This document shows positions 38,341 to 47,640 of a stretch of DNA of 64,000 nt, piece by piece. The notes below the pieces were generated by a model. It was given only the letters and a program-made list of their open reading frames with translations, was not told where the DNA came from and did not search any database. The number at the start of each line of letters is the position of its first letter. The first letter of the stretch is position 1. The position numbers and the translations under genes are program-made. The stretch lies in NCBI RefSeq assembly GCF_014217875.1, contig NZ_CP059060.1:2108001-2172000 (forward strand), read 5' to 3'. The stretch is from Synechococcus sp. LTW-R (GTDB lineage: Bacteria > Cyanobacteriota > Cyanobacteriia > PCC-6307 > Cyanobiaceae).

Positions 38341-39034
38341 TCAAGCCCTGATCGAGTAGGGCATTGATCTGCGCTTGGCAGGCCGCGGTGGCTTGATCGA
38401 GATCCGCCCGTTTGCGCGAGGCCGGGGGCGGGATCGGCGTGCCGATGCGGATGTGGACCGGCACGAGTCGGGCGCTGCGGGATCCGGTGCCCAGGGCGCG
38501 GTGGCTGTTGATGATCGCCACGGGCAGCAGGGGCACGCCTGCGCGGGCGGCGAGCAGGGCGGCTCCAGCCTGGGGATTGTTCACGCGACCATCCACCTGG
38601 CGGGTGCCATCGATGAAGACCCCGGTGGCCCAGCCCTGATCGAGGCGATCGGTGGCGACGCGGATGGCTTCGCGGTCACTGGCGCCCCGGGAGACCGGGT
38701 AGGCGCCGCACGCGCGGATGATCGGACCGAGCAGCGGGATCTTGAACAGTTCCGCCTTGGCCATGAAGGCCACGGGGCGCCCCAGGGCGTGGCCCAGGAG
38801 CGGTGGATCCAGGTGGGAGCCGTGGTTGGCGACCACCACCAGGGCCCCGTCCATGGGCACATTGCCGTTGCCGGCCGTGCGGCCCCGGAACAGCAGCCGG
38901 TAGATCGGGAAGACCAGCAGGTAGCTCACCAGCCGGTAGGTGAGGCTCGGCCGCGGCGTGCGGATCAGGGCCGGCGGTTCGGCGGGTTTGCGGCGCCGCA
39001 GAACGCGCTTGACCGCTTTGACGGGGCGGTTCAC
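38282..39034 (-). CDS. plsC: 1-acyl-sn-glycerol-3-phosphate acyltransferase
   Basis: Adds the second acyl chain to lysophosphatidic acid in membrane lipid synthesis. The 250-residue protein has the HX4D motif in VVANHGSHLDPPLLGHA, a second block FIDGTRQVDGR (in place of FPEGTRS) and a third block VPLLPVAII. An N-terminal hydrophobic helix precedes the motif. The GTG start overlaps the fabD stop (GTGA). Last gene of the rpaB-plsX-fabH-fabD-plsC series. Confidence 0.9.
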   Translation of the reverse strand: MNRPVKAVKRVLRRRKPAEPPALIRTPRPSLTYRLVSYLLVFPIYRLLFRGRTAGNGNVPMDGALVVVANHGSHLDPPLLGHALGRPVAFMAKAELFKIPLLGPIIRACGAYPVSRGASDREAIRVATDRLDQGWATGVFIDGTRQVDGRVNNPQAGAALLAARAGVPLLPVAIINSHRALGTGSRSARLVPVHIRIGTPIPPPASRKRADLDQATAACQAQINALLDQGLISGPALPPEADQNALPPSP

Positions 39035-39921
39035 AACCCCAGGTCGGCGGCGGTGGCGACCTGCGCGTTGCTGATGCCTTCGCTGCTGCGCTTGATCAGA
39101 CCACTGAGGACGTTGCCCGGACCGATCTCCACGGCGGTGCTGATGCCCGCGGCCGTCATCGCGTCCATCGTTTCGCGCCAGCGCACGCCCGTGGTCATCT
39201 GGCTGCGCAGGCGTTCCTTGAGGGCCGCACCGCTGGTCTCCGGGGTGGGGTCGGTGTTGCTCAGCACCGGAATGGCGGCGTCGGCAAAGCTCACCCCCTC
39301 CAGGGTGGTGGCGAAGGCGGCGGCGGCCTCGGCCATGAAGGGGGAGTGGAAGGCCCCGCTCACCGCCAGGGGGATGGCCCGCTTGCACTTGAGCTGGCTG
39401 CTCACACTGCCGACGGCGTCCGGGCTGCCGGAGAGGACCACCTGGGCACTGCTGTTGTCGTTGGCGATCACCACGCCCTCGGTGGCGTTCACGAGCGCTT
39501 CGAGTTCACCGCGGTCAAAGCCCATCACGGCGGTCATCGCGCCGCCGCCGGCGGCGGCCATCAGCTCGCTGCGGGTCTTCATTAGCTGGATGCCCGTCTC
39601 GGCATCGAACACCCCGGCGGCGTAGAGGGCCACCAGTTCCCCGAGGCTGTGGCCCGCCACCAGATTCGCGCTGCGGCCCTGGGCCTTCAGGCCATCCACC
39701 AGCAGGCTCTCCACCACAAAGAGGGCCGGCTGGGTGTTGCGGGTGTCGTTCAGGTCGCTGAGGTCACCTTCGGCGTCGCCGTTGCAGATCGCGAGCAGGT
39801 CGCGGCCCAGCAGGTTGGAGGCGGCTTCAAAGCGAGCCTTGGCACCAGGGAGCTCCAGCACCCCTGCAGCCATGCCCACCTTCTGAGAACCCTGTCCAGG
39901 GAAAACCCAGGCGTTACCCAT
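39031..39921 (-). CDS. fabD: Malonyl-CoA:ACP transacylase
   Basis: Loads malonate onto acyl carrier protein for fatty acid synthesis. The 296-residue protein starts MGNAWVFPGQGSQKVGMA. The active serine lies in VAGHSLGELVALYAAG, with the supporting arginine in TRSELM. The catalytic histidine is in AVSGAFHSPFM. It is 28 bp downstream of fabH and overlaps plsC by 4 bp. Confidence 0.96.
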   Translation of the reverse strand: MGNAWVFPGQGSQKVGMAAGVLELPGAKARFEAASNLLGRDLLAICNGDAEGDLSDLNDTRNTQPALFVVESLLVDGLKAQGRSANLVAGHSLGELVALYAAGVFDAETGIQLMKTRSELMAAAGGGAMTAVMGFDRGELEALVNATEGVVIANDNSSAQVVLSGSPDAVGSVSSQLKCKRAIPLAVSGAFHSPFMAEAAAAFATTLEGVSFADAAIPVLSNTDPTPETSGAALKERLRSQMTTGVRWRETMDAMTAAGISTAVEIGPGNVLSGLIKRSSEGISNAQVATAADLGL

Positions 39922-39949
39922 GGCCGCGCGTTGAAGTGACGGGGGGAGC

Positions 39950-40969
39950 CTACGCGGGGCCCTTCCAGCGCAGCAGGGCTCCGCCCCAGCTCAATCCGGC
40001 GCCAAAGCCGCTGCTGGCGATTAGGTCTCCGGGTTGAACGCGGCCGTCCTTGACCGCCTCATCCAGCATTAAGGGAATGGTGGCCGCGGAGGTGTTGCCG
40101 TAGTTGCTCAGGTTGCTCAGGACCCGCTCGTGGGGAATCTTGAAGCGATCGGCCACCGCATCGAGGATGCGTTGGTTGGCCTGGTGCAGCAGCAGCCAAT
40201 TCAGTGCTTCGGCGTCCGTGCCGGTGGATTCCAGCAGCTCCTTGAGGACTGCGGGAACTTCGCGCACGGCGAACTTGTAGACCTCCTGGCCATTCATGCG
40301 CAGGGGTTCAAAGCCACCCTGCTGGGCGCTGACGCCGTCGAGCACCGGGTGGTGGGTCTCGGTTTGAGCCAGGGTCAAGCATCCGTTGCGGCTGCCGTCG
40401 GAGCGCATGCGGAAGCCCAGCAGGCCGTCCTCGTCGGCGGGGCAGGCTTCGACCGCCACGGCGGCCGCGGCATCACCAAAGAGCACGCAGGTGGTGCGGT
40501 CGTCCCAATCCACCCAGCGGCTGAGCTGATCGGCACCGATGACGAGGGCCCGGCGCATGGCGCCGCTCCCTAGGTACTGCCCAGCGGTGATTAGGGCGAA
40601 GAGGAAACCGCTGCAGGCGGCGGTCAGGTCAAAGGCCACCGCCTGTTTGGCACCGAGGGCCCCTTGCACCCTGGGGGCGGTGCCGAAGAGGTCGTCGGGG
40701 CTCGAGGTGGCCATCAGGATCAAGTCCAGATCCTCGGGCTTCCATCCCGCGTGCTCCAGGGCGGCCTCAGCCGCTCGGGTCGCGATCACGGTTAGGGGTT
40801 CGTCGGCGTTGCAGATCCGCCGGGCACCGATGCCGGTGCGGGTGCGAATCCATTCGTCGCTCGTGTCGACTCGGGTGCTGAGCTGCTCGTTGCTCACGCG
40901 GTTGACCGGCACTGCGCTGCCACACCCCACCAGGGCCATGCCGAAGGGGGCTTTGGCAGCGCTGGTCAT
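39950..40969 (-). CDS. fabH: 3-oxoacyl-ACP synthase III
   Basis: Starts fatty acid chains by condensing acetyl-CoA with malonyl-ACP. The 339-residue thiolase-fold protein has the catalytic cysteine in FDLTAACSGFLFAL, histidine in LLHQANQRI and asparagine in NYGNTSAATIPL. TSDEWIRTRTGIGARRI at the N-terminus is typical of FabH. Located between plsX and fabD, 28 bp from each. Confidence 0.96.
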   Translation of the reverse strand: MTSAAKAPFGMALVGCGSAVPVNRVSNEQLSTRVDTSDEWIRTRTGIGARRICNADEPLTVIATRAAEAALEHAGWKPEDLDLILMATSSPDDLFGTAPRVQGALGAKQAVAFDLTAACSGFLFALITAGQYLGSGAMRRALVIGADQLSRWVDWDDRTTCVLFGDAAAAVAVEACPADEDGLLGFRMRSDGSRNGCLTLAQTETHHPVLDGVSAQQGGFEPLRMNGQEVYKFAVREVPAVLKELLESTGTDAEALNWLLLHQANQRILDAVADRFKIPHERVLSNLSNYGNTSAATIPLMLDEAVKDGRVQPGDLIASSGFGAGLSWGGALLRWKGPA

Positions 40970-40997
40970 GTGGCCTGGCCCGAGACGGTGGGGTCAG

Positions 40998-42359
40998 TCA
41001 ACCACAGGTGACGGTCGTGTTTTCGGCTTCGCTCAGGCGGTGTAGGTCGTCCATCACGCCGTGGTTCGCGGCGGAATGGGCGATCCGCAGAGCGCTGACC
41101 ACAGACAGGGCTTTGCTGCTGCCGTGGCCGATGACGCAGACCCCATTGACCCCGAGGAGCAGGGCGCCGCCATGTTCGGCGTGGTCCAGGCGCTTCTTGA
41201 TCCGCCGCAGGTTGCTCATCAAAAAGGCGGAGCCGACCTTGCCGCGGCGGCCGCGGGGGAGTTCGGCCTTGAGGACATCCAGCAGGACACTGCCGACGCT
41301 CTCAAGGAACTTCAGCAGCACGTTGCCGGTGAAGCCATCGCAGACCACCACATCGAAGTCGCCGGAGAGGACATCACGGCCTTCGCAGTTGCCCGCAAAA
41401 CGGAACCGGGTTTCGGCGGCCATCAGCGGGTAGGTCTTGAGGGCTTGGTCGTTCCCCTTGCACTCCTCTTCGCCGATGTTCAGCAGTCCAATGCGGGGCT
41501 CTCGGACCTGCAGGACATCGCGGCTGTAGATGTTCCCCAGCAGCGCCCACTGGTGCAGATAGCTGGGCTTGGCGTCCATGTTGGCGCCGACATCCAGCAC
41601 CAGAACTTGCTGCGCGGGATCTTTGGTCGGGAAGAGGGCGCCAATGGCGGGGCGATCAATGCCTTTGAGGCGGCCCAAGCGGAAGATCGCCGAGGCCATG
41701 ACGGCTCCGGAGTTGCCGGCGGAGTAAATGGCGGTGGCTTCCCCGGCCTTCACCAGATCCATGGCCATGTTGATGCTGGCGTCGCGCTTCTTGCGCACCA
41801 CCGTGGCCTCCTCGTTCATGCCCACCGAGGGGCCACTAGAGACGAGCTCAATCAGCCCCTGTTGTTGCGCCTCACGCAGTGCCTCACCCAGACCGAGTTC
41901 GGCAACGGCCGCGTCCACGGCGGCGGTTTCGGCCACGAACTTCACCCGCACCGGCAGCAGGCGCACGGCCCGCAGACAGCCTTCAAGGATCGGACCTGGG
42001 GCGTAGTCGCCGCCCATGCCATCGACCGCCACCCAGAGCCGATCGGCATCGTTGATGGCCTCGCCATCGACGCCGCCTGCCCCCTGTTGGAGACGGCGCA
42101 GCGGGTCAAACACCAAGGGTTGCAGCACCGTGTTGGCCGCGGCACCCGCTGCTCCAGCGGCGGTTCCAGCCGTGCTGACGACGGAACCGGCCATTGAGCC
42201 TGCGGCGGTCCCAGCGGCCGAAGCCGAATCAACCAGGGTGGTGACGGCCGCGTTGCGCCGATACCAAATCACCAAACGCCGAATGGCCTTCGGGCGGTTC
42301 CGGCGGCTCGATGCGCCGGGGCCAGTCGCGTCAGTTGGATTCTGGGGCAACGGCTTCAA
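40998..42359 (-). CDS. plsX: Phosphate acyltransferase PlsX with long N-terminal extension
   Basis: PlsX makes acyl-phosphate from acyl-ACP, starting phospholipid synthesis. The core starts near residue 107 with LWVAVDGMGGDYAPGPI, then YSAGNSGAVMASAIFRLGR, DVGANMDAKPSYL and CDGFTGNVLLKFLES. The protein is 453 residues, about 100 longer than usual. The extra N-terminal part contains an Ala/Gly/Ser-rich stretch (about 45-80) with AGTAAG/AGSMAG repeats, possibly membrane-associating. The TTG start lies 29 bp inside rpaB; a GTG at 42272 is an alternative, but most of the extension remains. Confidence 0.9.
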   Translation of the reverse strand: MKPLPQNPTDATGPGASSRRNRPKAIRRLVIWYRRNAAVTTLVDSASAAGTAAGSMAGSVVSTAGTAAGAAGAAANTVLQPLVFDPLRRLQQGAGGVDGEAINDADRLWVAVDGMGGDYAPGPILEGCLRAVRLLPVRVKFVAETAAVDAAVAELGLGEALREAQQQGLIELVSSGPSVGMNEEATVVRKKRDASINMAMDLVKAGEATAIYSAGNSGAVMASAIFRLGRLKGIDRPAIGALFPTKDPAQQVLVLDVGANMDAKPSYLHQWALLGNIYSRDVLQVREPRIGLLNIGEEECKGNDQALKTYPLMAAETRFRFAGNCEGRDVLSGDFDVVVCDGFTGNVLLKFLESVGSVLLDVLKAELPRGRRGKVGSAFLMSNLRRIKKRLDHAEHGGALLLGVNGVCVIGHGSSKALSVVSALRIAHSAANHGVMDDLHRLSEAENTTVTCG

Positions 42360-43080
42360 CGATGCGTTGGAACAGATAACCGGTGCCGCGAGCCGTGAGG
42401 ATCAGCTCGGGGTTGGCCGGATCGTCTTCCAGTTTGGAGCGCAACCGGGAGATATGAACATCGACCACCCGGGTATCCACATGGCGCTCGGGGGTGTAGC
42501 CCCAGACCTCTTTGAGGATTTCGCCGCGGCTGAAGGGTTCCCCGCTGCGGCCCACCAAGAGTTCCAGCAGGCTGAATTCCATGCCGGTCAGGCGAATCCG
42601 CTCATCACCGCGGAAGACCTGCCGTTTGTTGGTGTCGATCCGAATGTCGTTGATCTGGATCAGGCCCGAGTTCGGAATGCCGGCGGCGCCTTCCTTGCCG
42701 ATGCGACGCAGCACGCAACGGATGCGGGCCTCGAGTTCCTTCGGGCTGAAGGGCTTGACCACGTAGTCGTCCGCCCCTAGCTCGAGTCCCGTGATCCGGT
42801 CGGCGACATCGCCGAGCGCTGTGAGCATCACGATGGGGACGTCGGACTCCTTGCGGAGTTCCTGGCAGACGCCGTAGCCATCGAGCTTCGGCATCATCAC
42901 GTCGAGCACCACCAGATCGGGGGGGCTGTTCCGAAACGCTTCGAGGGCTTCCTGGCCGTCGCAGGCGGTGACGACCGTGTAGCCAATCATCGAGAGCCGC
43001 GTCTCCAGGATGCGGCGGATGCTGGCCTCGTCGTCCACGACCAGAATCGTTTCCTTGGCTGGAGCGGAAGAGGCCGTCAT
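42331..43080 (-). CDS. rpaB: Response regulator RpaB (Ycf27)
   Basis: An OmpR/PhoB-type regulator of 249 residues. The receiver (about 10-125) has VVDDEAS, phosphoacceptor D60 in VVLDVMMPKLDGYG and the KPFSPKE lysine. The winged helix includes FSLLELLVGRSGEPFSRGEIL and VDVHISRLRSKLEDD. The sequence is close to RpaB, which binds HLR1 elements of high-light genes and is essential in cyanobacteria. First gene of a run with plsX, fabH, fabD and plsC. It is divergent from radA, 124 bp apart. Confidence 0.95.
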   Translation of the reverse strand: MTASSAPAKETILVVDDEASIRRILETRLSMIGYTVVTACDGQEALEAFRNSPPDLVVLDVMMPKLDGYGVCQELRKESDVPIVMLTALGDVADRITGLELGADDYVVKPFSPKELEARIRCVLRRIGKEGAAGIPNSGLIQINDIRIDTNKRQVFRGDERIRLTGMEFSLLELLVGRSGEPFSRGEILKEVWGYTPERHVDTRVVDVHISRLRSKLEDDPANPELILTARGTGYLFQRIVEAVAPESN

Positions 43081-43113
43081 TGCGCCAGTCTGGGTGGCCG
43101 TTACTAAGTGATT

Positions 43114-43132
43114 AGACCTACTGAAGAGGTCT
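43114..43132. promoter_or_regulatory. Inverted repeat between rpaB and radA
   Basis: AGACCT-7-nt-AGGTCT forms a perfect 6-bp inverted repeat, 34 bp upstream of the rpaB start and 72 bp upstream of radA. It could be a regulator binding site for one of the two divergent genes, or a leader hairpin. I do not see a clear HLR1 box (two GTTACA-like repeats) for RpaB autoregulation. Confidence 0.3.
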
Positions 43133-43204
43133 TTCGGGGTTCACGTTCGACGAATCCCACCTTTCGTCATACACCTTCTTCATCCCCCCGCCGCCCCCAG
43201 CGCT

Positions 43205-44647
43205 TTGGCTCGCACCACCAGCACCTACGTCTGTCAGAGCTGCGGAGCCCAAACCCGGCAGTTTTTTGGACGCTGCTCGAGCTGCGGCAGTTGGAACAGC
43301 CTGGTGGAGCAATCCACCCCTGCGAGCGATAACCGCCGCCGCCGTCCTGTGGCGGTGGCCGATGCCGAAAGCGAGATTCCCGCGGCTCCTCGTCGCTCGG
43401 AGCCCATCGCCGCCGTAGGCGACCGCCCCCTGCAGCGCCTGGGCAGTGGCTACAGCGAATTTGACCGGGTGCTGGGCGGTGGTTTGGTGCCGGGCTCGTT
43501 GGTGCTGCTCGGGGGGGATCCCGGCATCGGTAAGAGCACCTTGCTGCTGCAGAGCGCCCAGGCGATAGCGGCCCGCCATTCCGTTTTGTATGTCAGTGCG
43601 GAGGAATCCGCCCAGCAGGTGAAGCTGCGCTGGCGCCGCCTGGCGGAGGAGCAAGGCGAGCTGCCGCCGCCCCAAGAGGATGCCTCGGGGCTGCAGCTCC
43701 TGGCGGAAACCGATCTGGAGTTGGTGCTGCAGGAGCTGGAGGCCCTGCGGCCCGCCGTCGCCGTGATCGACAGCATCCAGGCACTGCATGACGGGGAATT
43801 GGGCAGTGCCCCGGGCTCAGTGGCCCAAGTGCGGGAATGTGCCGCCGCGTTGGCTCGGATCGCTAAGCGCCAGAACACGGCGCTTCTCCTGGTGGGCCAC
43901 GTCACCAAGGAAGGGATGTTGGCCGGTCCGAAGGTGCTCGAGCACCTGGTGGATGCCGTTCTGACCTTTGAGGGGGATCGTTTCGCCAGCCATCGCCTGC
44001 TCCGGGCGGTCAAGAACCGCTTTGGCGCCACCCATGAATTGGGGGTCTTTGAAATGCGCGGCCAGGGCCTGGCCCAGGTGCTCAACCCCAGCGAGCTGTT
44101 CTTGGGTAGCGACGAACCCAGCGCAGGAACCGCGACGATCGTTGCCTGCGAAGGCACGCGCCCACTTGTGGTCGAGCTCCAATCCCTGGTCAGCACCACG
44201 AGCTATGCCAGCCCCCGGCGCACCGCGACCGGCATCGGTACCAATCGCCTGCACCAAATCCTGGCGGTGCTCGAGAAACACCTCGGCCTTCCCCTCTCCC
44301 GCTTCGATTGCTATCTGGCGGTGGCGGGCGGACTGGATGTGGAGGAACCCGCCGCGGACTTGGGGGTCGCGGCCGCCGTCGTGGCGAGCTACCGCGACCT
44401 GACCCTGCCGCCGGGGACGGTCCTGGTGGGAGAGCTGGGCCTGGGCGGCCAGTTGCGGCCCGTCGGCCAGCTGGAGCAGCGCCTGCAGGAGGCGGCGCGG
44501 TTGGGCTTCAACCGGGCCGTGGTCCCCAAGGGCTCGGGCTTGGGACGGCTGGCGGCCGGGCTGGACCTGCAGCTCCACGAAGCGGGGAGCGTTGCCGAAG
44601 CCCTGGTGGCCGCCCTGGGGGTGAACCCCGCCGACGACAGGGCCTAA
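43205..44647 (+). CDS. radA: DNA repair protein RadA
   Basis: A RecA-like branch-migration helicase of 480 residues used in recombinational repair. The N-terminal zinc finger has C10, C13, C24 and C27 (CQSCGAQTRQFFGRCSSCG). The ATPase has GGDPGIGKSTLLL (about 104). The RadA-specific KNRFG motif is in AVKNRFGATHELGVFEM. The C-terminal Lon-like domain includes FDCYLAVAGGLDVEEPAADLG. Start is TTG. Confidence 0.95.
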   Translation: MARTTSTYVCQSCGAQTRQFFGRCSSCGSWNSLVEQSTPASDNRRRRPVAVADAESEIPAAPRRSEPIAAVGDRPLQRLGSGYSEFDRVLGGGLVPGSLVLLGGDPGIGKSTLLLQSAQAIAARHSVLYVSAEESAQQVKLRWRRLAEEQGELPPPQEDASGLQLLAETDLELVLQELEALRPAVAVIDSIQALHDGELGSAPGSVAQVRECAAALARIAKRQNTALLLVGHVTKEGMLAGPKVLEHLVDAVLTFEGDRFASHRLLRAVKNRFGATHELGVFEMRGQGLAQVLNPSELFLGSDEPSAGTATIVACEGTRPLVVELQSLVSTTSYASPRRTATGIGTNRLHQILAVLEKHLGLPLSRFDCYLAVAGGLDVEEPAADLGVAAAVVASYRDLTLPPGTVLVGELGLGGQLRPVGQLEQRLQEAARLGFNRAVVPKGSGLGRLAAGLDLQLHEAGSVAEALVAALGVNPADDRA

Positions 44648-44674
44648 TTCAACGACTACTCAGAAGTCGCCAAC

Positions 44675-45196
44675 TCAGAAGTAGACGTCGACGCTGCCGC
44701 GACCGCTCGTCTTGAGCCAGTTCTGGGCTTCGATGTAGTTGTTGGGCGCGAGGCGGATGGCCTTGCCCCAGAAGTCGGCCGCGAGATCAAAGCGGCGATC
44801 GGCCTCATCGGTTTCGCCCTGCTCTTCGGCGATGCAGCCCAGGTGGTGGTGAATCACCGCCATGTTGTTCAGCGCCTGGGGCATCTTGCTGTTGAGATCC
44901 AGGGCTTGGCCGTACTGCTCGAGTGCTTTTTCGTGCTCGCCGTTGCTGGCGTACACGAGGGCCATGTTGTAGAGGATGAAGGCCTTGTCGTTGGGGTCCT
45001 CCTCCAGCTTCAGGGCTTCTTTGTAGTTGTCCAACGCTTCGGCGTATTCCCCGTCCGCCTGGGCGCTCATGCCATCGCGGTAGTAGGCGAAGGCCTCCTT
45101 GGCCCGTTGGTTGGTCGGCAGCACCTTGAGGATCAGGTCCGCCATGACCGTGAAGCTCTTGTCGATGAAGTTGTCGTTGCGCTGGGAGCGGGGCAC
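44675..45196 (-). CDS. ycf3: Photosystem I assembly protein Ycf3
   Basis: A TPR protein of about 173 residues that chaperones PsaA/PsaB into photosystem I. The N-terminus [20 protein letters not shown] is diagnostic. Three TPR units follow: [40 protein letters not shown], and [20 protein letters not shown]. The start at 45196 (GTG) matches the family N-terminus; another GTG 9 bases upstream is in frame. Convergent with radA, 27 bp apart. Confidence 0.95.
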   Translation of the reverse strand: MPRSQRNDNFIDKSFTVMADLILKVLPTNQRAKEAFAYYRDGMSAQADGEYAEALDNYKEALKLEEDPNDKAFILYNMALVYASNGEHEKALEQYGQALDLNSKMPQALNNMAVIHHHLGCIAEEQGETDEADRRFDLAADFWGKAIRLAPNNYIEAQNWLKTSGRGSVDVYF

Positions 45197-45297
45197 GGCA
45201 GGCACGGGAGCTTCGTCGCACCATCCTGACTTGTGCTCCGCGGTTCAGGGGAGAAGCGTGAAAAGTCCCTAGCCTTGGGCCTGCCCTCCCTGCTCGC

Positions 45298-47640
45298 GTG
45301 CCGTCCGACCTCGAGCCAGCCGCCCAGCCGGTCGCGCCGCTCTTGCTGGATGTGGAGGGGATGAAATGCGGTGGCTGTGTCCGCTCGGTGGAGCAACGCC
45401 TGCTGGCCCAACCGGGGGTGCGCCAGGCGAGCGTCAATTTGCTCAACCGGACCGCCTGGGTGGGTCTGGATCCTGAGGCCGTCACCGCGGAGCCGGCGCA
45501 GCCCTTGATCGAGGCCCTGGCCGCCATGGGCTACGCGGCCGCGGTTCGCAACCTGGATGGCGACGATCGGCCGCTGAGCCTGGAGGAGCGGCGGCAGCAA
45601 CAGGGCTGGTGGCAGCGCTGGCGCCAATTGATGGTGGCGTTGCTGCTGCTGCTCTTCTCGGTCTCCGGGCATCTGGCGGAGGCCGGTGAGCTGCCCTTGG
45701 CCCCCTTGGCGGACATCCGCCTGCATGCCCTGGTGGCGACGGCAGCCCTGCTGCTGCCTGGGCGCCCGATCTTGGCTCAGGGCTGGCGTTCGGCCTGGGC
45801 CGGTGCCCCGGGGATGGACACCCTGGTGGGACTGGGGATGGGGAGCGCCTACCTGGCCAGCCTGGTGGCCTTGCTTTGGCCGGCCGTGGGCTGGCAGTGC
45901 TTCTTCAACGAGCCGGTGATGCTGCTGGGCTTCGTGTTGATGGGCCGCTTCCTGGAAGAGAGAGCGCGGTTCCGCACCGGACGGGCCCTCCACGAGTTAG
46001 CCCGCTTGCAACCCGACGAGGCGCTCCTCGTGCTCGGCGATCGCGTCGAGTCGGTTCGCGTTGGTGCCCTGCGGCCCGGGGATCGGCTGCGCCTGCTGCC
46101 GGGGGATCGGGTCCCCGTGGACAGCCGCGTGCTGGACGGCCAATCGACCTTGGATGTCTCCAGCCTCACCGGTGAGCCGCTGCCGTTGTTGGCGGCTGCC
46201 GGCCAGGAGCTCGCCGCGGGTGCGTTGAATCTGCAGTCGAGCCTCGAGCTCGAGGTGTTGCGACCGGGCCGCGAGAGCGCGGTGGCTCGGATCATTGCCC
46301 TGGTGGAGGGTGCCCAGGCCAGGAAAGCGCCGATTCAGACCCTCACCGATCGGGTGGCGGGCCGCTTCAGTGTTGTGGTGATGCTGCTGGCCGCCGCCAC
46401 CTTTCTCTTCTGGTGGTTGATCGGTGCCCAGCTCTGGCCCCACGTCCTCAGTGCGGCGCCGTCGATGCACCAGCACGGCGGCCATCGCAGCTTGGGCCTC
46501 GGCGCTGAAACCCCCTTCGTCTTGGGGCTGCAACTGAGCATCGCCGTGCTGGTGGTCGCCTGCCCCTGCGCCTTGGGCTTGGCGACGCCCACGGCGATCA
46601 CGGTCGGCAGCGGCCGGGCGGCTCGCTCAGGGGTGCTCTTCCGCGGGGGCGATGTGATCGAGGCGGCCTCCCGGCTGCGCACCCTCTTTTTTGACAAGAC
46701 TGGAACCCTGACGGTTGGCAGGCCCACGGTGAGGGCTGTGGATCCTGGGGCCAGCGAAGCCGTGTTGATCCAACTGGCCGCCAGCTTGGAGGCCCAGACC
46801 CGGCACCCCTTGGCCCACGCCCTGCTGCAGCGGGCCCAGCAGCTGGAGCTCCCGTTGTTGGACGTGCGTGAGGCCCGCACCCTGGCGGGTGATGGCGTCA
46901 GTGCCGAGGTGGAGGGCCATGGCCTCTGCCGGGTGGGTCGTCCCGCCTGGCTGCTCGAGGACGGCGTGGCGATCGCCAAGGAGCAGCGGCGTTGGTGGAC
47001 TGAACAGGAAGCGCAGGGGGCGACGGTGGTGGCCGTGGCTCTTGCGGGCTCAAGCCAACTGCAGGGGCTGATTGCTCTCGAGGATCAAGCGCGCGACGAC
47101 GCCCAAGGCGCCCTGGCCCAGTTGCGAGCGATGGGTTTGGCGTTGGGCCTGTTGAGTGGCGATCGTCAGTCGCCGGTTCGGCACCTGGCGGCCCAGTTGG
47201 GCCTGCCGCCCGAGGAGTTGGCCTGGGAATTGCTGCCGCAGCAGAAGTTGGAGCGCATCGACCAGGCACGACGGGACTCCAGCCCCGTTGGCATGGTCGG
47301 CGATGGGATCAACGACGCGCCGGCCCTGGCCGCGGCGGATCTGGGCATTGCGGTGGGGACTGGAACCCAGATCGCGATCGATACCGCCGACCTGGTGGTG
47401 CTGGGAGAACGCCTCGAAGCGATCCCGATGGCGTTGCGCCTTGCCCGCCGCACGATGGCCAAGGTCCGTCAAAACCTGATTTGGGCCTTTGGCTACAACC
47501 TGGTCGTGCTGCCGATCGCCGCCGGGGTGCTCCTGCCAGGCTTTGGCGTCGTGCTGTCACCACCGCTGGCAGCTCTGTTGATGGCCATGAGCTCGATCAC
47601 GGTTGTGGTGAACGCCTTGCTGTTGGGGCGCGATGACTAA
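45298..47640 (+). CDS. Copper-type P1B ATPase (CopA/CtaA/PacS-like)
   Basis: A 780-residue heavy-metal pump. The N-terminal metal-binding domain has GMKCGGC (C24, C27). The transmembrane CPC motif lies at 422-424 (VVACPCALGLATPT), the phosphorylated aspartate at D466 (DKTGTLT), with HPLAHAL and GDGINDAPALAAADLGIAVG in the ATP domain. A histidine-containing loop (SMHQHGGHRS) precedes the CPC helix. The motifs fit copper or silver export or thylakoid supply; direction cannot be told. GTG start, overlapping tmk by 8 bp. Confidence 0.93.
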   Translation: MPSDLEPAAQPVAPLLLDVEGMKCGGCVRSVEQRLLAQPGVRQASVNLLNRTAWVGLDPEAVTAEPAQPLIEALAAMGYAAAVRNLDGDDRPLSLEERRQQQGWWQRWRQLMVALLLLLFSVSGHLAEAGELPLAPLADIRLHALVATAALLLPGRPILAQGWRSAWAGAPGMDTLVGLGMGSAYLASLVALLWPAVGWQCFFNEPVMLLGFVLMGRFLEERARFRTGRALHELARLQPDEALLVLGDRVESVRVGALRPGDRLRLLPGDRVPVDSRVLDGQSTLDVSSLTGEPLPLLAAAGQELAAGALNLQSSLELEVLRPGRESAVARIIALVEGAQARKAPIQTLTDRVAGRFSVVVMLLAAATFLFWWLIGAQLWPHVLSAAPSMHQHGGHRSLGLGAETPFVLGLQLSIAVLVVACPCALGLATPTAITVGSGRAARSGVLFRGGDVIEAASRLRTLFFDKTGTLTVGRPTVRAVDPGASEAVLIQLAASLEAQTRHPLAHALLQRAQQLELPLLDVREARTLAGDGVSAEVEGHGLCRVGRPAWLLEDGVAIAKEQRRWWTEQEAQGATVVAVALAGSSQLQGLIALEDQARDDAQGALAQLRAMGLALGLLSGDRQSPVRHLAAQLGLPPEELAWELLPQQKLERIDQARRDSSPVGMVGDGINDAPALAAADLGIAVGTGTQIAIDTADLVVLGERLEAIPMALRLARRTMAKVRQNLIWAFGYNLVVLPIAAGVLLPGFGVVLSPPLAALLMAMSSITVVVNALLLGRDD

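Noticed and set aside
42331-43204. HLR1 element upstream of rpaB
   Set aside because: GTTACTAAGTGATTAG has only partial resemblance; the second half-site is missing.
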